A stretch of 64,000 nucleotides of DNA from Microbacterium invictum (GTDB taxonomy: Bacteria; Actinomycetota; Actinomycetes; Actinomycetales; Microbacteriaceae): the NCBI RefSeq assembly GCF_014197265.1, contig NZ_JACIFH010000001.1, positions 3,100,001 through 3,164,000 of the forward strand. The letters are read 5' to 3'. The stretch's first letter is position 1; every line of letters starts with the position of its first letter. This document shows positions 38,750 to 48,600 of this stretch, one piece after another. A model generated the notes under the pieces. The model was not told where the DNA came from. It searched no databases and was given only the letters and a program-made list of their open reading frames with translations. The position numbers and the translations under genes were made by a program.

Positions 38750-39660
38750 CCATCGCCCTGCGCGCCGAAGCACTGGTGCGGGTCTTCCCCTCGCCGGGCG
38801 GTGACGTGCACGCCTGCGACGGCATCGACCTCGCTCTGCATCCGGGCGAGATGCTCGTCGTCCGCGGCCGCTCCGGCGCCGGCAAGACCACGCTGCTCAA
38901 TCTGCTGGGCCTGCTCGACCGGCCGACATCGGGCCGCGTCGTGATCGGCGACACCGAGACCACGGGCATGTCCGAGGCGCAGCTGGCGGGCATCCGGCGC
39001 GACCGGCTCGGCTTCATCTTCCAGTCGTTCGGGCTCGTTCCGGTGCTGTCGGCCCGTGAGAACGTCGAACTGCCGCTGCGGATCGCCGAGGTCGACCCGG
39101 CCGAACGAGACCGGCGGGTGGCTGAGGCGCTCGACCGGGTCGGCCTGGGCGGGCACGGCGAGCAGCGACCGGCCGAGCTGTCGGGCGGGCAGCAGCAGCG
39201 CGTGGGCATCGCCCGGGCGATCGTGGCGGATGCGCCCATCCTCATCGCGGACGAACCGACGGGACAGCTGGACTCGCAGACGGCGGCGACCATCATGGAC
39301 CTGCTCGGCGAGCTCGCCCACGATCGGGGCCTCGCCGCGATCGTCTCCACGCACGACCCGTTGCTCGTCGCCCGCGCCGATCGGGTGCTCGAGCTGCACG
39401 ACGGGCGCATCGTGGACGGCGGCTCCGGCGCGACGACTCCGGGTTCGGGGGCCGATGCGACCGTGGCCGTCGCACGCGGGGCTGCTCCGGCTTCGGGCGC
39501 CGACGCGCCCGGCACCGTCGCACGCGGAGCTGCTCCGGCTTCGGGCGCCGACGCGCCCGCCGCTGATGCGCCCGCCGCTGATGCCCCCGGCGTTGACGCC
39601 CCCGGCGCTGATGCGACGCTGACCCGCGCTGAGTTGCGACGTCGGCGCGAAGGGCGCTGA
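38746..39660 (+). CDS. ABC ATPase of the FtsX system (second), repeat-bearing tail
   Basis: This 304-residue MacB/LolD-type ATPase has Walker A GRSGAGKTT, FIFQSFGLVPVLS for the Q-loop, signature LSGGQQQRV, Walker B ILIADEPTGQLD and STHDPLL. The last 80 residues are a disordered Ala/Gly/Pro/Asp tail built from an imperfect 16-residue repeat (VARGAAPASGADAPGT) and shorter ADAP units. GGAGGAG precedes the ATG. Two ATPases with two permeases suggest a heterotetrameric transporter. Confidence 0.9.
   Translation: MTIALRAEALVRVFPSPGGDVHACDGIDLALHPGEMLVVRGRSGAGKTTLLNLLGLLDRPTSGRVVIGDTETTGMSEAQLAGIRRDRLGFIFQSFGLVPVLSARENVELPLRIAEVDPAERDRRVAEALDRVGLGGHGEQRPAELSGGQQQRVGIARAIVADAPILIADEPTGQLDSQTAATIMDLLGELAHDRGLAAIVSTHDPLLVARADRVLELHDGRIVDGGSGATTPGSGADATVAVARGAAPASGADAPGTVARGAAPASGADAPAADAPAADAPGVDAPGADATLTRAELRRRREGR
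39469..39564 (+). repeat. 48-bp tandem repeat inside the ATPase tail
   Basis: A 48-base unit beginning GTCGCACGCGG at 39469 is repeated almost exactly at 39517. It encodes VARGAAPASGADAPGT twice and is followed by shorter ADAP-encoding units. Being a multiple of three, gain or loss of copies would lengthen or shorten the tail without shifting the frame. Confidence 0.85.
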
Positions 39661-39672
39661 CCAGAGGCCTTC

Positions 39673-39680
39673 TGTATACC
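39673..39680. promoter_or_regulatory. Upstream half of a two-site GntR operator
   Basis: TGTATACC is a one-mismatch copy of the palindrome TGTATACA at 39725-39732. The two sites are 52 bp apart, five helical turns, on either side of the -35 hexamer of the prp promoter. Looping or co-operative binding by the GntR regulator encoded next is plausible. Confidence 0.45.
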
Positions 39681-39704
39681 GGATCGGGCGATCTTTCGCT
39701 CAAT

Positions 39705-39734
39705 TTGCCCAAAATCGGCCCGTATGTATACACT
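39705..39734 (+). promoter_or_regulatory. Promoter and main operator of the methylcitrate operon
   Basis: TTGCCC (39705-39710) and TACACT (39729-39734) are spaced by 18 bases and form a good promoter 30 bp before the GntR gene. The perfect palindrome TGTATACA at 39725-39732 overlaps the -10 box, so a bound regulator would block polymerase. This suggests autorepression of the GntR gene and of the prp genes co-transcribed with it. Confidence 0.6.
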
Positions 39735-39765
39735 AGCGGCATCCGATCATCGGGGAAGGGATGCC

Positions 39766-40395
39766 ATGCGGGCCAGCGATCGCGCATACGACACCCTGCT
39801 CGAAGAGATCCAGTCGGGTGATCTCGGCCCCGGCACCGTTCTCGCCGAAGTCGAGCAGGCCACCCGCCTCGGGGTGAGCCGCACCCCGCTGCGCGAAGCA
39901 CTCGGCCGCCTCGCCGCCGACGGCCTGGTCATGCAGGCCTCGCCCCGCGTCACCGTCGTCAGCGACATCGACGCCGACGACATCCGCGAGCTGTTCGAAG
40001 TGCGTCGCGCTCTCGAAGAGACCGCCGCCCGCCTGGCGGCCGTCCGCGCCGACACCGCCACGTTCGCCGCACTCGCCGCCGAATTCGGGCGCGCCGACAC
40101 CGCGACCGACGCCGACGCGTACTACCGCCTCATCGCCCGCTTCGACGCGGCCCTGGACGGTGCTGTCACCAACGACTACCTGACCACCGCGCTGAAGAAC
40201 GTGCGCACCCACCTCGTGCGCGTGCGGCGCCTTGCCCGCGACAACCCCGGGCGCCTGGCTGCATCGTCCGGCGAGCACCGCATCATCGCCGCAGCCATCG
40301 CCGCCCGCGACGCGGACCTCGCCGCACACGCCACCCATGTCCACCTGTACAACGCACTGACTTCGATCCTCGAGTCCCTGGAGGCCCAGCCATGA
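39766..40395 (+). CDS. GntR-family regulator of propionate catabolism
   Basis: This 209-residue transcription factor of the FadR subgroup has a winged HTH at residues 5-70 ([20 protein letters not shown]) and a C-terminal all-helical ligand domain with the metal-binding-type sequence [13 protein letters not shown]. The ATG at 39766 follows GGGGAAGGG; an earlier in-frame ATG at 39724 lies in the -10/operator. Its stop overlaps prpD as ATGA, so it probably senses a methylcitrate-pathway intermediate and controls the genes behind it. Confidence 0.88.
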   Translation: MRASDRAYDTLLEEIQSGDLGPGTVLAEVEQATRLGVSRTPLREALGRLAADGLVMQASPRVTVVSDIDADDIRELFEVRRALEETAARLAAVRADTATFAALAAEFGRADTATDADAYYRLIARFDAALDGAVTNDYLTTALKNVRTHLVRVRRLARDNPGRLAASSGEHRIIAAAIAARDADLAAHATHVHLYNALTSILESLEAQP

Positions 40396-41918
40396 CCGTC
40401 ACCCATCACGTCCGCGTGTACCGCAGCGAAGAAGAGCTGCTCCGCGAAGACCAGCTCGCCTACAAGATCGCGCAGGTCGCCGTCGACCCGGTCGCCGTCG
40501 ACCCCGAGGTCGTCGACATGATCATCAACCGCATCATCGACAATGCGTCCGTCGCCGCGGCATCCATCACCCGCGCTCCCGTCAGCGCGGCACGCCAGCA
40601 GGCGCTCGACCACGCCGTGTCGATCGGCGGAGTGGGCGCCACGGTGTTCGGCTGCGCGCTCGATCGCCGCTCCAGCCCGGAGTGGGCGGCCTGGGCGAAC
40701 GGCGTCGCCGTGCGCGAGCTCGACTACCACGACACCTTCCTCGCTGCCGAGTACTCGCACCCCGGCGACAACATCCCGCCGATCCTCGCGGTCGCCCAGC
40801 ACACCGGCGCCGACGGCGCCGCTCTCGTGAGGGGACTGGCCACCGGCTACGAGATCCAGGTCGACCTCGTGAAGGCCATCAGCCTGCACAAGCACAAAAT
40901 CGACCACGTCGCCCACCTCGGCCCGTCGGCCGCGGCCGGCATCGGCACGCTGCTGGGCCTCGACGTCGACACGATCTACCAGGCCGTCGGCCAGGCGCTG
41001 CACACCACGACCGCAACCCGCCAGTCGCGCAAGGGCGAGATCTCCTCCTGGAAGGCCCACGCCCCCGCCTTCGCCGGCAAGATGGCCGTCGAAGCGGTCG
41101 ACCGGGCGATGCGCGGCGAGACGTCTCCCAGCCCGATCTACGAAGGCGAAGACGGGGTGATCGCCTGGCTGCTCGACGGCAAGGATGCGGCCTACGATGT
41201 GCCGCTTCCGGATGCCGGAGAGCCCAAGCGCGGCATCCTCGACACCTACACGAAGGAGCACTCGGCCGAGTACCAGGCCCAGGCATGGATCGACCTGGCA
41301 CGCAAGCTGCACGGCTCGAACCCCGAGCTGGCCGATCCGGCGAACGTCGAATCCATCGTGCTGCACACGTCGCACCACACGCACTACGTGATCGGCTCGG
41401 GTGCGAACGACCCGCAGAAGTACGATCCGACCGCCTCGCGCGAGACGCTCGACCATTCGATCCCGTACATCTTCGCCGTCGCGCTGCAGGACGGCGGCTG
41501 GCACCACGTCGACTCGTACGCGCCCGAGCGCGCGGCGCGTGAGGACACGGTCGCACTGTGGCACAAGATCACCACCGCCGAAGACGCGGAGTGGACGCGC
41601 CGCTACCACTCCGAAGACCCGAATGAGAAGGCGTTCGGCGGCCGCGTGGAGATCACGCTGACCGACGGATCGACCGTGGTCGACGAGATCGCCGTGGCCG
41701 ACGCCCACCCGCTCGGCGCGCGGCCGTTCGCGCGCGAGAACTACATAGCCAAGTTCCGGCTGCTCGCCGAGCCCGTGCTCACCCCCGACGAGATCGAGCG
41801 GTTCCTCGACCTGGCCCAGCGGCTGCCCGAGCTCACCGCCGCCGAGGTCGCGCAGCTGACGATCGTGGCCAAGCCCGGCGTGCTGGCCGCGGCACCCGCC
41901 CCGAAGGGACTGTTCTGA
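40392..41918 (+). CDS. prpD: 2-methylcitrate dehydratase
   Basis: This 508-residue cytoplasmic enzyme of the MmgE/PrpD family dehydrates 2-methylcitrate to 2-methyl-cis-aconitate. The typical segments [32 protein letters not shown] and [18 protein letters not shown] are present, and the length is normal. It starts by overlapping the GntR stop. An 80-bp palindromic element separates it from prpB. Confidence 0.95.
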   Translation: MTVTHHVRVYRSEEELLREDQLAYKIAQVAVDPVAVDPEVVDMIINRIIDNASVAAASITRAPVSAARQQALDHAVSIGGVGATVFGCALDRRSSPEWAAWANGVAVRELDYHDTFLAAEYSHPGDNIPPILAVAQHTGADGAALVRGLATGYEIQVDLVKAISLHKHKIDHVAHLGPSAAAGIGTLLGLDVDTIYQAVGQALHTTTATRQSRKGEISSWKAHAPAFAGKMAVEAVDRAMRGETSPSPIYEGEDGVIAWLLDGKDAAYDVPLPDAGEPKRGILDTYTKEHSAEYQAQAWIDLARKLHGSNPELADPANVESIVLHTSHHTHYVIGSGANDPQKYDPTASRETLDHSIPYIFAVALQDGGWHHVDSYAPERAAREDTVALWHKITTAEDAEWTRRYHSEDPNEKAFGGRVEITLTDGSTVVDEIAVADAHPLGARPFARENYIAKFRLLAEPVLTPDEIERFLDLAQRLPELTAAEVAQLTIVAKPGVLAAAPAPKGLF

Positions 41919-41930
41919 CATGCCGATTCG

Positions 41931-42010
41931 CGTAACTCCTTCGATCTGCCACGATTTCGGGCCGCACCACGCCATATCGGCCGCTGCGGCACCGGATCGA
42001 AGGAGTTACG
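41931..42010. repeat. 80-bp palindromic element between prpD and prpB
   Basis: CGTAACTCCTTCGATC (41931-41946) is perfectly complementary to 41995-42010. Inside lies a second stem formed by GCCGCA and TGCGGC. The 48-base interior and 16-bp arms resemble a REP-like or miniature inverted-repeat element. It falls in the 114-bp gap of an otherwise tight operon and ends 23 bp before the prpB start, so it could also act as an mRNA processing or stabilising structure. Confidence 0.8.
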
Positions 42011-42032
42011 TCGCCACCGAGGGAGAGAACTG

Positions 42033-42935
42033 ATGCTGTACGCCACCACGCCGGCCGCCGAGAAGCGCCGCCTGCTGCGCGAACGCCTCGCCACCGGTGA
42101 GCTGCTGCGGTTTCCGGGCGCGTTCAACCCGCTGTCGGCCCGGCTCATCGAGCAGAAGGGGTTCGAGGGCGTCTACATCTCGGGCGCTGTGCTCTCGGCC
42201 GACCTCGGGCTGCCCGACATCGGCCTGACGACGCTGACCGAGGTGGCCGACCGGGGCCAGCAGATCGCGCGGATGACCGATCTGCCGGCGATCATCGACG
42301 CCGACACCGGCTTCGGCGAGCCGATGAACGTGGCGCGCACGATCCAGACCCTCGAAGACGCCGGGATCGCCGGCACCCACATCGAGGATCAGATCAACCC
42401 GAAGCGATGCGGCCACCTCGACGGCAAGGCCGTCGTCGACGCCGACACCGCGATCAAGCGCATCCGCGCCGCGGCCGACGCCCGCCGCGATCCGAACTTC
42501 CTGATCATGGCGCGCACCGACATCCGCGCGGTGGAGGGGATGGATGCCGCGGTCGACCGCGCGAAGGCACTCGTCGATGCGGGGGCGGACGCCATCTTCC
42601 CCGAGGCGATGCGCACGCTCGAGGAGTTCGCCGCGGTGCGGGCCGCGGTCGACGTGCCGATCCTGGCCAACATGACCGAGTTCGGCAAGAGCGACCTGTT
42701 CTCCGTCGACCAGCTGCGGGACGTCGGGGTGAACATCGTGATCTGGCCGGTGTCGCTGCTGCGCATCGCGATGGGCGCGGCCGGCCGGGCCCTCGATACG
42801 CTGATCGACGAGGGGCATCTCACCAGCAAGCTCGGCGAGATGCAGCACCGCGCCGACCTCTACGAACTGATCGACTACGAGCAGTACAACAGCTTCGACA
42901 CCAGCATCTTCAACTTCACCATCACGAAGGACTGA
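42033..42935 (+). CDS. prpB: 2-methylisocitrate lyase
   Basis: This 300-residue enzyme of the isocitrate lyase/PEP mutase superfamily splits 2-methylisocitrate to pyruvate and succinate. It carries the catalytic KRCGH loop (usually KKCGH), the metal-binding DADTGFGE, and AGTHIEDQINPKRCG. The ribosome-binding site GGGAGAGA lies just upstream. It is followed after 3 bp by prpC. Confidence 0.95.
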   Translation: MLYATTPAAEKRRLLRERLATGELLRFPGAFNPLSARLIEQKGFEGVYISGAVLSADLGLPDIGLTTLTEVADRGQQIARMTDLPAIIDADTGFGEPMNVARTIQTLEDAGIAGTHIEDQINPKRCGHLDGKAVVDADTAIKRIRAAADARRDPNFLIMARTDIRAVEGMDAAVDRAKALVDAGADAIFPEAMRTLEEFAAVRAAVDVPILANMTEFGKSDLFSVDQLRDVGVNIVIWPVSLLRIAMGAAGRALDTLIDEGHLTSKLGEMQHRADLYELIDYEQYNSFDTSIFNFTITKD

Positions 42936-42938
42936 ACC

Positions 42939-44129
42939 ATGACTGACACTGAGATCAAGAAGGGCCTCGCCGGCGTCGTCGTCGACTACACGGCCGTCTC
43001 GAAGGTCAACCCCGAGACGAACTCGCTGCTGTACCGCGGGTATCCCGTGCAGGAGCTGGCGGCGACGCAGTCGTTCGAGGCAGTGGCATACCTGCTGTGG
43101 CACGGCGAGCTGCCGACCGACGTGCAGCTCGCGCAGCTGCGCGCGACCGAGCGTCAGTATCGCGCGCTCTCGCCCGACGTGCGCGCCGTGATCGATCACG
43201 TGCCGCTCGACGCCCACCCGATGGACGAGGTGCGCACCGCGGTCTCGCTCATCGGTGCCAAGGATCTGGCGGGTTCGGGTTCGGTGATGGATGCCGGGGG
43301 CACGGCCGACGAGAACCTGGCGCGCAGCATCCGGCTGTTCGCCGCGCTGCCGGCCATCGTCGCGTACGGTCAGCGCCGCCGCCGAGGTCTCGAGCCGGTC
43401 GAGTCGCGGGACGACCTCGACTACGCCGCCAACTTCCTGTGGCTGACGTTCGGCAAGGAGGCCGACGAGGTCGTCGTCGATGCGTTCAACCGGTCGATGA
43501 TCCTGTACGCGGAGCACTCGTTCAACGCGTCGACCTTCACGGCGCGCGTCGTGACCTCGACGCTGAGCGACCTGTACTCGGCCGTCGTCGCGGCCATCGG
43601 TGCACTGAAGGGCCCGCTGCACGGTGGCGCGAACGAGGCCGTGCTGCACATCTTCGACGAGATCGGCACTGCGTCGAATGTGGTGCCGTGGCTGGATACC
43701 GCCCTGGCCGAGAAGCGGAAGATCATGGGCTTCGGCCACCGGGTGTACAAGCGCGGCGACTCGCGCGTGCCGACCATGAAGGCCGCACTCGACACGCTCG
43801 TCGAGCACTACGACCGGCCCGAGGTCGCCGAGTTGTACGACACGCTCGAGTCGGAGTTCGTGTCGCGCAAGGGCATCTACCCGAACCTCGATTACCCGTC
43901 GGGTCCGGCATACAACCTGATCGGGTTCGACACCCTCACCTTCACGCCGCTGTTCGTGGCCGCGCGGGTGACGGGCTGGACCGCGCACATCATGGAGCAG
44001 GCGTCCGCGAACGCGCTGATCCGCCCGCTGTCCGAGTACAACGGCCCGGATGAGCGGCACATCGACGGGTATGTGCCCGATGAGGCCGTGCTCGCGGCCG
44101 CGGAACGGGCTGAGGAAGCGGCCGGCTGA
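42939..44129 (+). CDS. prpC: 2-methylcitrate synthase
   Basis: This 396-residue citrate-synthase-fold enzyme condenses propionyl-CoA with oxaloacetate. It begins KKGLAGVVVDYTAVSKVNPE, the usual start of methylcitrate synthases. It has the catalytic His in GPLHGGANEAV and in GFGHRVYK, and the Asp region LDYPSGPAYNLIGF. It completes the methylcitrate cycle encoded by this operon. The 237 bp that follow, to the thiolase gene, show no gene or clear terminator. Confidence 0.95.
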   Translation: MTDTEIKKGLAGVVVDYTAVSKVNPETNSLLYRGYPVQELAATQSFEAVAYLLWHGELPTDVQLAQLRATERQYRALSPDVRAVIDHVPLDAHPMDEVRTAVSLIGAKDLAGSGSVMDAGGTADENLARSIRLFAALPAIVAYGQRRRRGLEPVESRDDLDYAANFLWLTFGKEADEVVVDAFNRSMILYAEHSFNASTFTARVVTSTLSDLYSAVVAAIGALKGPLHGGANEAVLHIFDEIGTASNVVPWLDTALAEKRKIMGFGHRVYKRGDSRVPTMKAALDTLVEHYDRPEVAELYDTLESEFVSRKGIYPNLDYPSGPAYNLIGFDTLTFTPLFVAARVTGWTAHIMEQASANALIRPLSEYNGPDERHIDGYVPDEAVLAAAERAEEAAG

Positions 44130-44366
44130 TCCGCCCGCCGGTCACCCGTGTTGCGGTCCTGATCCCTGCGCGAACTCGGCGCGCTCGCTCGCCCGCGCCG
44201 CATCGATCGCGTCGGCCCGCTGTTCACGGCGCCGGAGGGCAGCGGCCCCGGATTCTGAGCGCACACGATCCGGGTGGCGGTGTCGCACCGCCCGGGGAGC
44301 GGGCTGAACGATCGGTCGGGAACGATACGCTGGCGGTGACGTCCACCACTGAGCAAGGAGGCTGCC

Positions 44367-45548
44367 GTGCGCACTGCCGTGATCGTCGATGTCGTCCGCA
44401 CCCCGTCGGGACGCGGCAAGCCCGGAGGTGCGCTGAGCGGCGTGCATCCGGTCGACCTGGCGGCGGCCACCCTGACCGCGCTGCTCGACCGCAGCGGACT
44501 CGAGTCGACGCAGATCGACGACGTCCTCATGGGCTGCGTGAGTCAGATCGGCGACCAGGCGATGAACATCGGCCGGCTGGCCGCGCTCGCCGCCGGATTC
44601 GACGAGAGCGTGCCCGCCGCGACCATCGACCGCCAGTGCGGCTCCAGTCAGCAGGCAGCCCACTTCGCCGCGCAGGGCGTGATCGCCGGCGCCTACGACA
44701 TCGTCATCGCCGCGGGCGTCGAGTCGATGAGCCGGGTGCCGCTGGGCTCATCGCGGCAGGGCGGATCGACAGCGCCCGGCATCGCCGCGCGTTACCCGGA
44801 CGGCCTCGTCAACCAAGGGGTGTCGGCCGAGCTCATCGCGCACAAGTGGGGCTTCTCGCGCGCCGAGCTCGACGGGTTCTCGGCACTGTCGCACCAGCGT
44901 GCGGCCGCAGCGTGGACGGCGGGCAGGTTCGACTCGCAGGTCATCCCGGTGCTGACGCCCGATCAGCCCGACGCCGTCGCCTTCGACGAGACCGTGCGCG
45001 CGGGCACCACCGCCGAGGGACTGTCGGGCCTGCCGACCGTCTTCCGGACCGACGAGATGGCCGCCCGGTTCCCCGAGATCGACTTCAAGATCACCCCCGG
45101 CAGCTCCTCTCCGCTGACGGATGCCGCGTCTGCCGCCCTCATCATGAGTGAAGACAGGGCGCGCGAGCTCGGGCTCACCCCGCGGGCGCGGTTCCACGCG
45201 TTCGCCGTGGTCGGCGACGATCCGCTCTTCATGCTGACCGGACCGATCCCGGCCACCCGGCGCATCCTCGAGCGCAGCGGCCTGTCGATCGACGACATCG
45301 ACGCCTACGAGGTGAACGAAGCATTCGCCCCGGTGCCGCTGGCCTGGCTGCGCGAATTCGACGCCGACGCCGCCAAGCTCAACCCCTGGGGCGGTGCGAT
45401 CGCGCTCGGCCACGCCGTGGGCGCCTCGGGGACCCGCCTGCTCGGCACGCTGCTCTCGTATCTCGAGGCGACCGGCGGACGTTACGGGCTGCAGACCATG
45501 TGCGAAGGCGGCGGCATGGCCAACGCCACCATCATCGAGCGCCTCTGA
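44367..45548 (+). CDS. Acetyl-CoA C-acyltransferase (thiolase)
   Basis: This 393-residue thiolase starts at a GTG behind AAGGAGG. The acyl-carrying Cys lies in DRQCGSSQQA near residue 90. The other active-site segments are NEAFAPVPLAW, GGAIALGHAVGASG and CEGGGMANATI. It would cleave 3-ketoacyl-CoA to acetyl-CoA (or propionyl-CoA), feeding the neighbouring methylcitrate genes when odd-chain or branched substrates are used. Confidence 0.93.
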   Translation: MRTAVIVDVVRTPSGRGKPGGALSGVHPVDLAAATLTALLDRSGLESTQIDDVLMGCVSQIGDQAMNIGRLAALAAGFDESVPAATIDRQCGSSQQAAHFAAQGVIAGAYDIVIAAGVESMSRVPLGSSRQGGSTAPGIAARYPDGLVNQGVSAELIAHKWGFSRAELDGFSALSHQRAAAAWTAGRFDSQVIPVLTPDQPDAVAFDETVRAGTTAEGLSGLPTVFRTDEMAARFPEIDFKITPGSSSPLTDAASAALIMSEDRARELGLTPRARFHAFAVVGDDPLFMLTGPIPATRRILERSGLSIDDIDAYEVNEAFAPVPLAWLREFDADAAKLNPWGGAIALGHAVGASGTRLLGTLLSYLEATGGRYGLQTMCEGGGMANATIIERL

Positions 45549-45623
45549 CGCGCTGAGCAGGTCACGCTGCGGTCGGCTCGCCCACCCGCGCTCGATCAGC
45601 ACGGTGAATGCCAGGACGCGACA

Positions 45624-45653
45624 CGGCCCCGGAAGCCGAAGCTCCCGGGGCCG
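45624..45653. terminator. GC-rich hairpin between convergent genes
   Basis: CGGCCCCGG (45624-45632) pairs with CCGGGGCCG (45645-45653), with a partly paired interior. It lies between the convergent thiolase and nucleotidase genes. No T-run follows on either side. A bidirectional terminator is the likely role. Confidence 0.6.
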
Positions 45654-45670
45654 CCCGATGGATGCCGCTG

Positions 45671-48600
45671 TTACAGCGCGGCAGCCCGTCGACGCGTCGC
45701 GATCAGCACCGCTCCGCCGATCGCCGTCATCACGGCCAGCACCGTCACGAACCCGATCGGGAAGCTGCCGCCGGTCGCGGCCAGCTGACCGGCGGCGAGC
45801 ACCTCGATGCTCACCGAGATCGGCTCCAGCCCGTCGGACTCGAGCACGAGCGTGTGCGCGCCGACCTCGAGATCCGCGGGGATCTGCACGGTGAACGCGG
45901 TGGCGCCCGCGGCATCCGCCGCCGGAATGCCCTCGATCACGATCGGGTCGCTGAACAGCGTCGCCGCGATCTGCTGGCCGGGGTTCAGCCCCGAGACGGC
46001 GACGGGCAGCGAACCGCCCTGCTCGACGCGTCCCGACCCGACGTCGATGGTTGCCCAGTCGGCGCCCGGCTCCGGCGAAGGCGTCGGCTCCGGCGTCGGG
46101 GTCGGCTCGGGCGTCGGAGTCGGCTCGGGCGTCGAGCCGCCGGCGACGACCGCGCGACCCAGCGGTGCCGGGTCGACGACGTCGTGCGCGGCGAAGTACG
46201 CCACCGTCGCGGTCAGGTCGGCCTGGCCGGTGTCGGCCCGGTCGGTGCCGGCTGCGAACGTGACGAAGTTGTCGCCGCCGGCCGCGACGAACGAGTTCGT
46301 CACGACCGTGAACTCGTCCGACGCGCCGACGGCCGCGCCGTTCAGCGCCATCGACACGATGCGCTCACCGCGCGCCGCGTCCGCGTCGTACTCGTAGGTG
46401 AACCCGTCCGAGATGCCCAGGTGCAGCTTCGGCCGCGACGAGCCGTCGGGCTGCCACTGCTCCTCGAGCACGTCCTTCAACTGGGCACCCGTGAGGGTCA
46501 CCGTGACCAGGGTGTTGGCGAACGGCTGCACGTTCGCCACGTCGCGGTAGGTCATCGTGCCGTCGGTGCCGTACAGCAGGTCGGCGCGCAGGCCACCGGG
46601 GTTCATGATCCCGATCTCGGCGGGCGTGCCCGCGTAATCCGCGTTCGAGGTCGCCCACAGGTAGACATCGGCGACCAGGTTGCCCAGCGACGACTCCACA
46701 CCGCGGTCATCGCCCGGGGGCGTCCCGCCGCGCACGATGTCGCCGCTGACCGCACCGACCTCGACCGACCCCTCGACCTCGGCAACCGCCACCGCGTCGG
46801 CGACGATCTCGGCGACCTCGGGCGCGTCGGCGTAGACCGCGGCGCCGTCGACGACCAGCGGAACCACCGAGCCGTCGATCGACACGAGCTGGTTCGTCGC
46901 GGCATCCACGGAGATGTCGAGCTTGCCCAGCGCCTTGCCGTACTCCTGCGCCTGGATCACCGGGCGGCCGTCGATCTCGCACGCGTAGTTCTGGTGCGTG
47001 TGTCCCGACACGATCGCGTCGATCTCGTCGGACGCGCCGTGGATCAGCTCACCGTACGCGGTCCCATCGGCGGCGATGTCTGCGCAGACATCACCCTCCG
47101 GGCCCTCGTGGGTGAGCAGCACGATCACATCGGCCAGGTCGCCCGTGACGATCTCGCCGGCCACGCGGTTCGCCGCCTCGAGCTGATCGCCGAACTCGAT
47201 GTCGGCGATGCCGTCGGGGCTGACCATGGCCGCGGTTTGCGCGGTCACCGTGCCGATGAACGCGACGCGCACACCGTCGACGGTCTCGACCGCGTACTCC
47301 GGCAGCGCGGGGGTCTCGGTGCCCTTCAGGTACACGTTCGCACCCAGCCCGAACACGTCCGAGCCGTAGCGCGGCAGGACGCGATCGGTGAGGTCTGCGA
47401 ACCCGGCGTCGAACTCGTGGTTTCCGACGGCGCTGACATCGAGTCCGGCGGCGACGAGTGCGTCGATCGTGGGGTTGTCCTGCTGGATGAACGACGTGAA
47501 CGTCGAGGCGCCGATGTTGTCGCCGGCCGAGACGAACAGCGTGTTCGGGTTGACGGTCTCGAACGCGTCGACCGCACCGGCGAGGCTCGCAGCCCCCGCT
47601 TCGCCGTTGCCGATGTTCTGCTCGAGACGACCGTGGAAGTCGTTGATCGTCAGGACCTGGACATCCTTGGTCGCCGGCGCCAGGGCATCGTCGATCGCGA
47701 AGACGGTCGTGGTGCCCGACACTTCGTTGCCGACCGCGATCAGCGGAGCGCCGGTGGGTGAGTCAGCCGCCGCGATGAATGCGATCGACTCGGGCCCGAG
47801 GTCACCGGCCTGCGCGAGGTCGCCGCCGTCTTCGACGGACTGCGAGAAGTCGCGGTTGTTGATGTAGGTGACGAAGGTGGATGCCGCCGGCTCGGTCACG
47901 TCGTAGACCGCGATGCCCCCCACGCGCTCGAAGCCGACGAACGCGTAGGTCCGGCCGCTCAGCTCGCCGATGACGACCGACTCGGCCTCGGGACCCTTGT
48001 CCTCGCTGCGCCCCTCGAAGTTCGACTCGGAGTGGTTCGAGTTGAAGAACTCGGGCGCCGCGGCGTAGGTGATCTCCTCGAACGAGCTGCCCGAGTCCCA
48101 GACCAGGTCGCCGGTGGTCGTCCAGATCGAGAACGAGCGGGCGCCGAAGGCGTACAGCTCGGTGTAGCACTCGGCAGCGGCGTCGAACCCGTTCTCGATG
48201 GTGACGTTGAGGCGGCCGAGGTCGGCGTCGCCCAGCTTGCCGGCGAGCGGGCTGTCGGCGCAGACGGGGCCGTAGCCGTCGTCTTCGAGGTCCTTGACGC
48301 GCGACGGCTCGACGTAGTCGCCCCACTCGCGGGCATCGCCCTCGTTCGCGGTGACGAGGTAGGTCGTGCCGTCCGCGGTGTACGAGTCGATGGCGTCGGG
48401 CATGTACACGCCGTACAGGCCCTCGTAGGTGCGCAGGTCGAATCCGCTGTCGCGGTCGCTCGGGTCGAGGGCGTTCGCTTCGAGGCCGTGGTCTTTGAAG
48501 CCGAGCGGCTCGATGCCGGTGACCGTCGCCGAGTCGAGGTCGACGACCGCGATGGCGTTCGCCTCTTGCAGCGTCGCGTACGCGGTGCCGCCGTCGACGG

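Noticed and set aside
45608..47761. 717-residue plus-strand frame
   Set aside because: It is antisense to the wall-anchored nucleotidase, with typical Arg/Asp/Gly-rich shadow composition.
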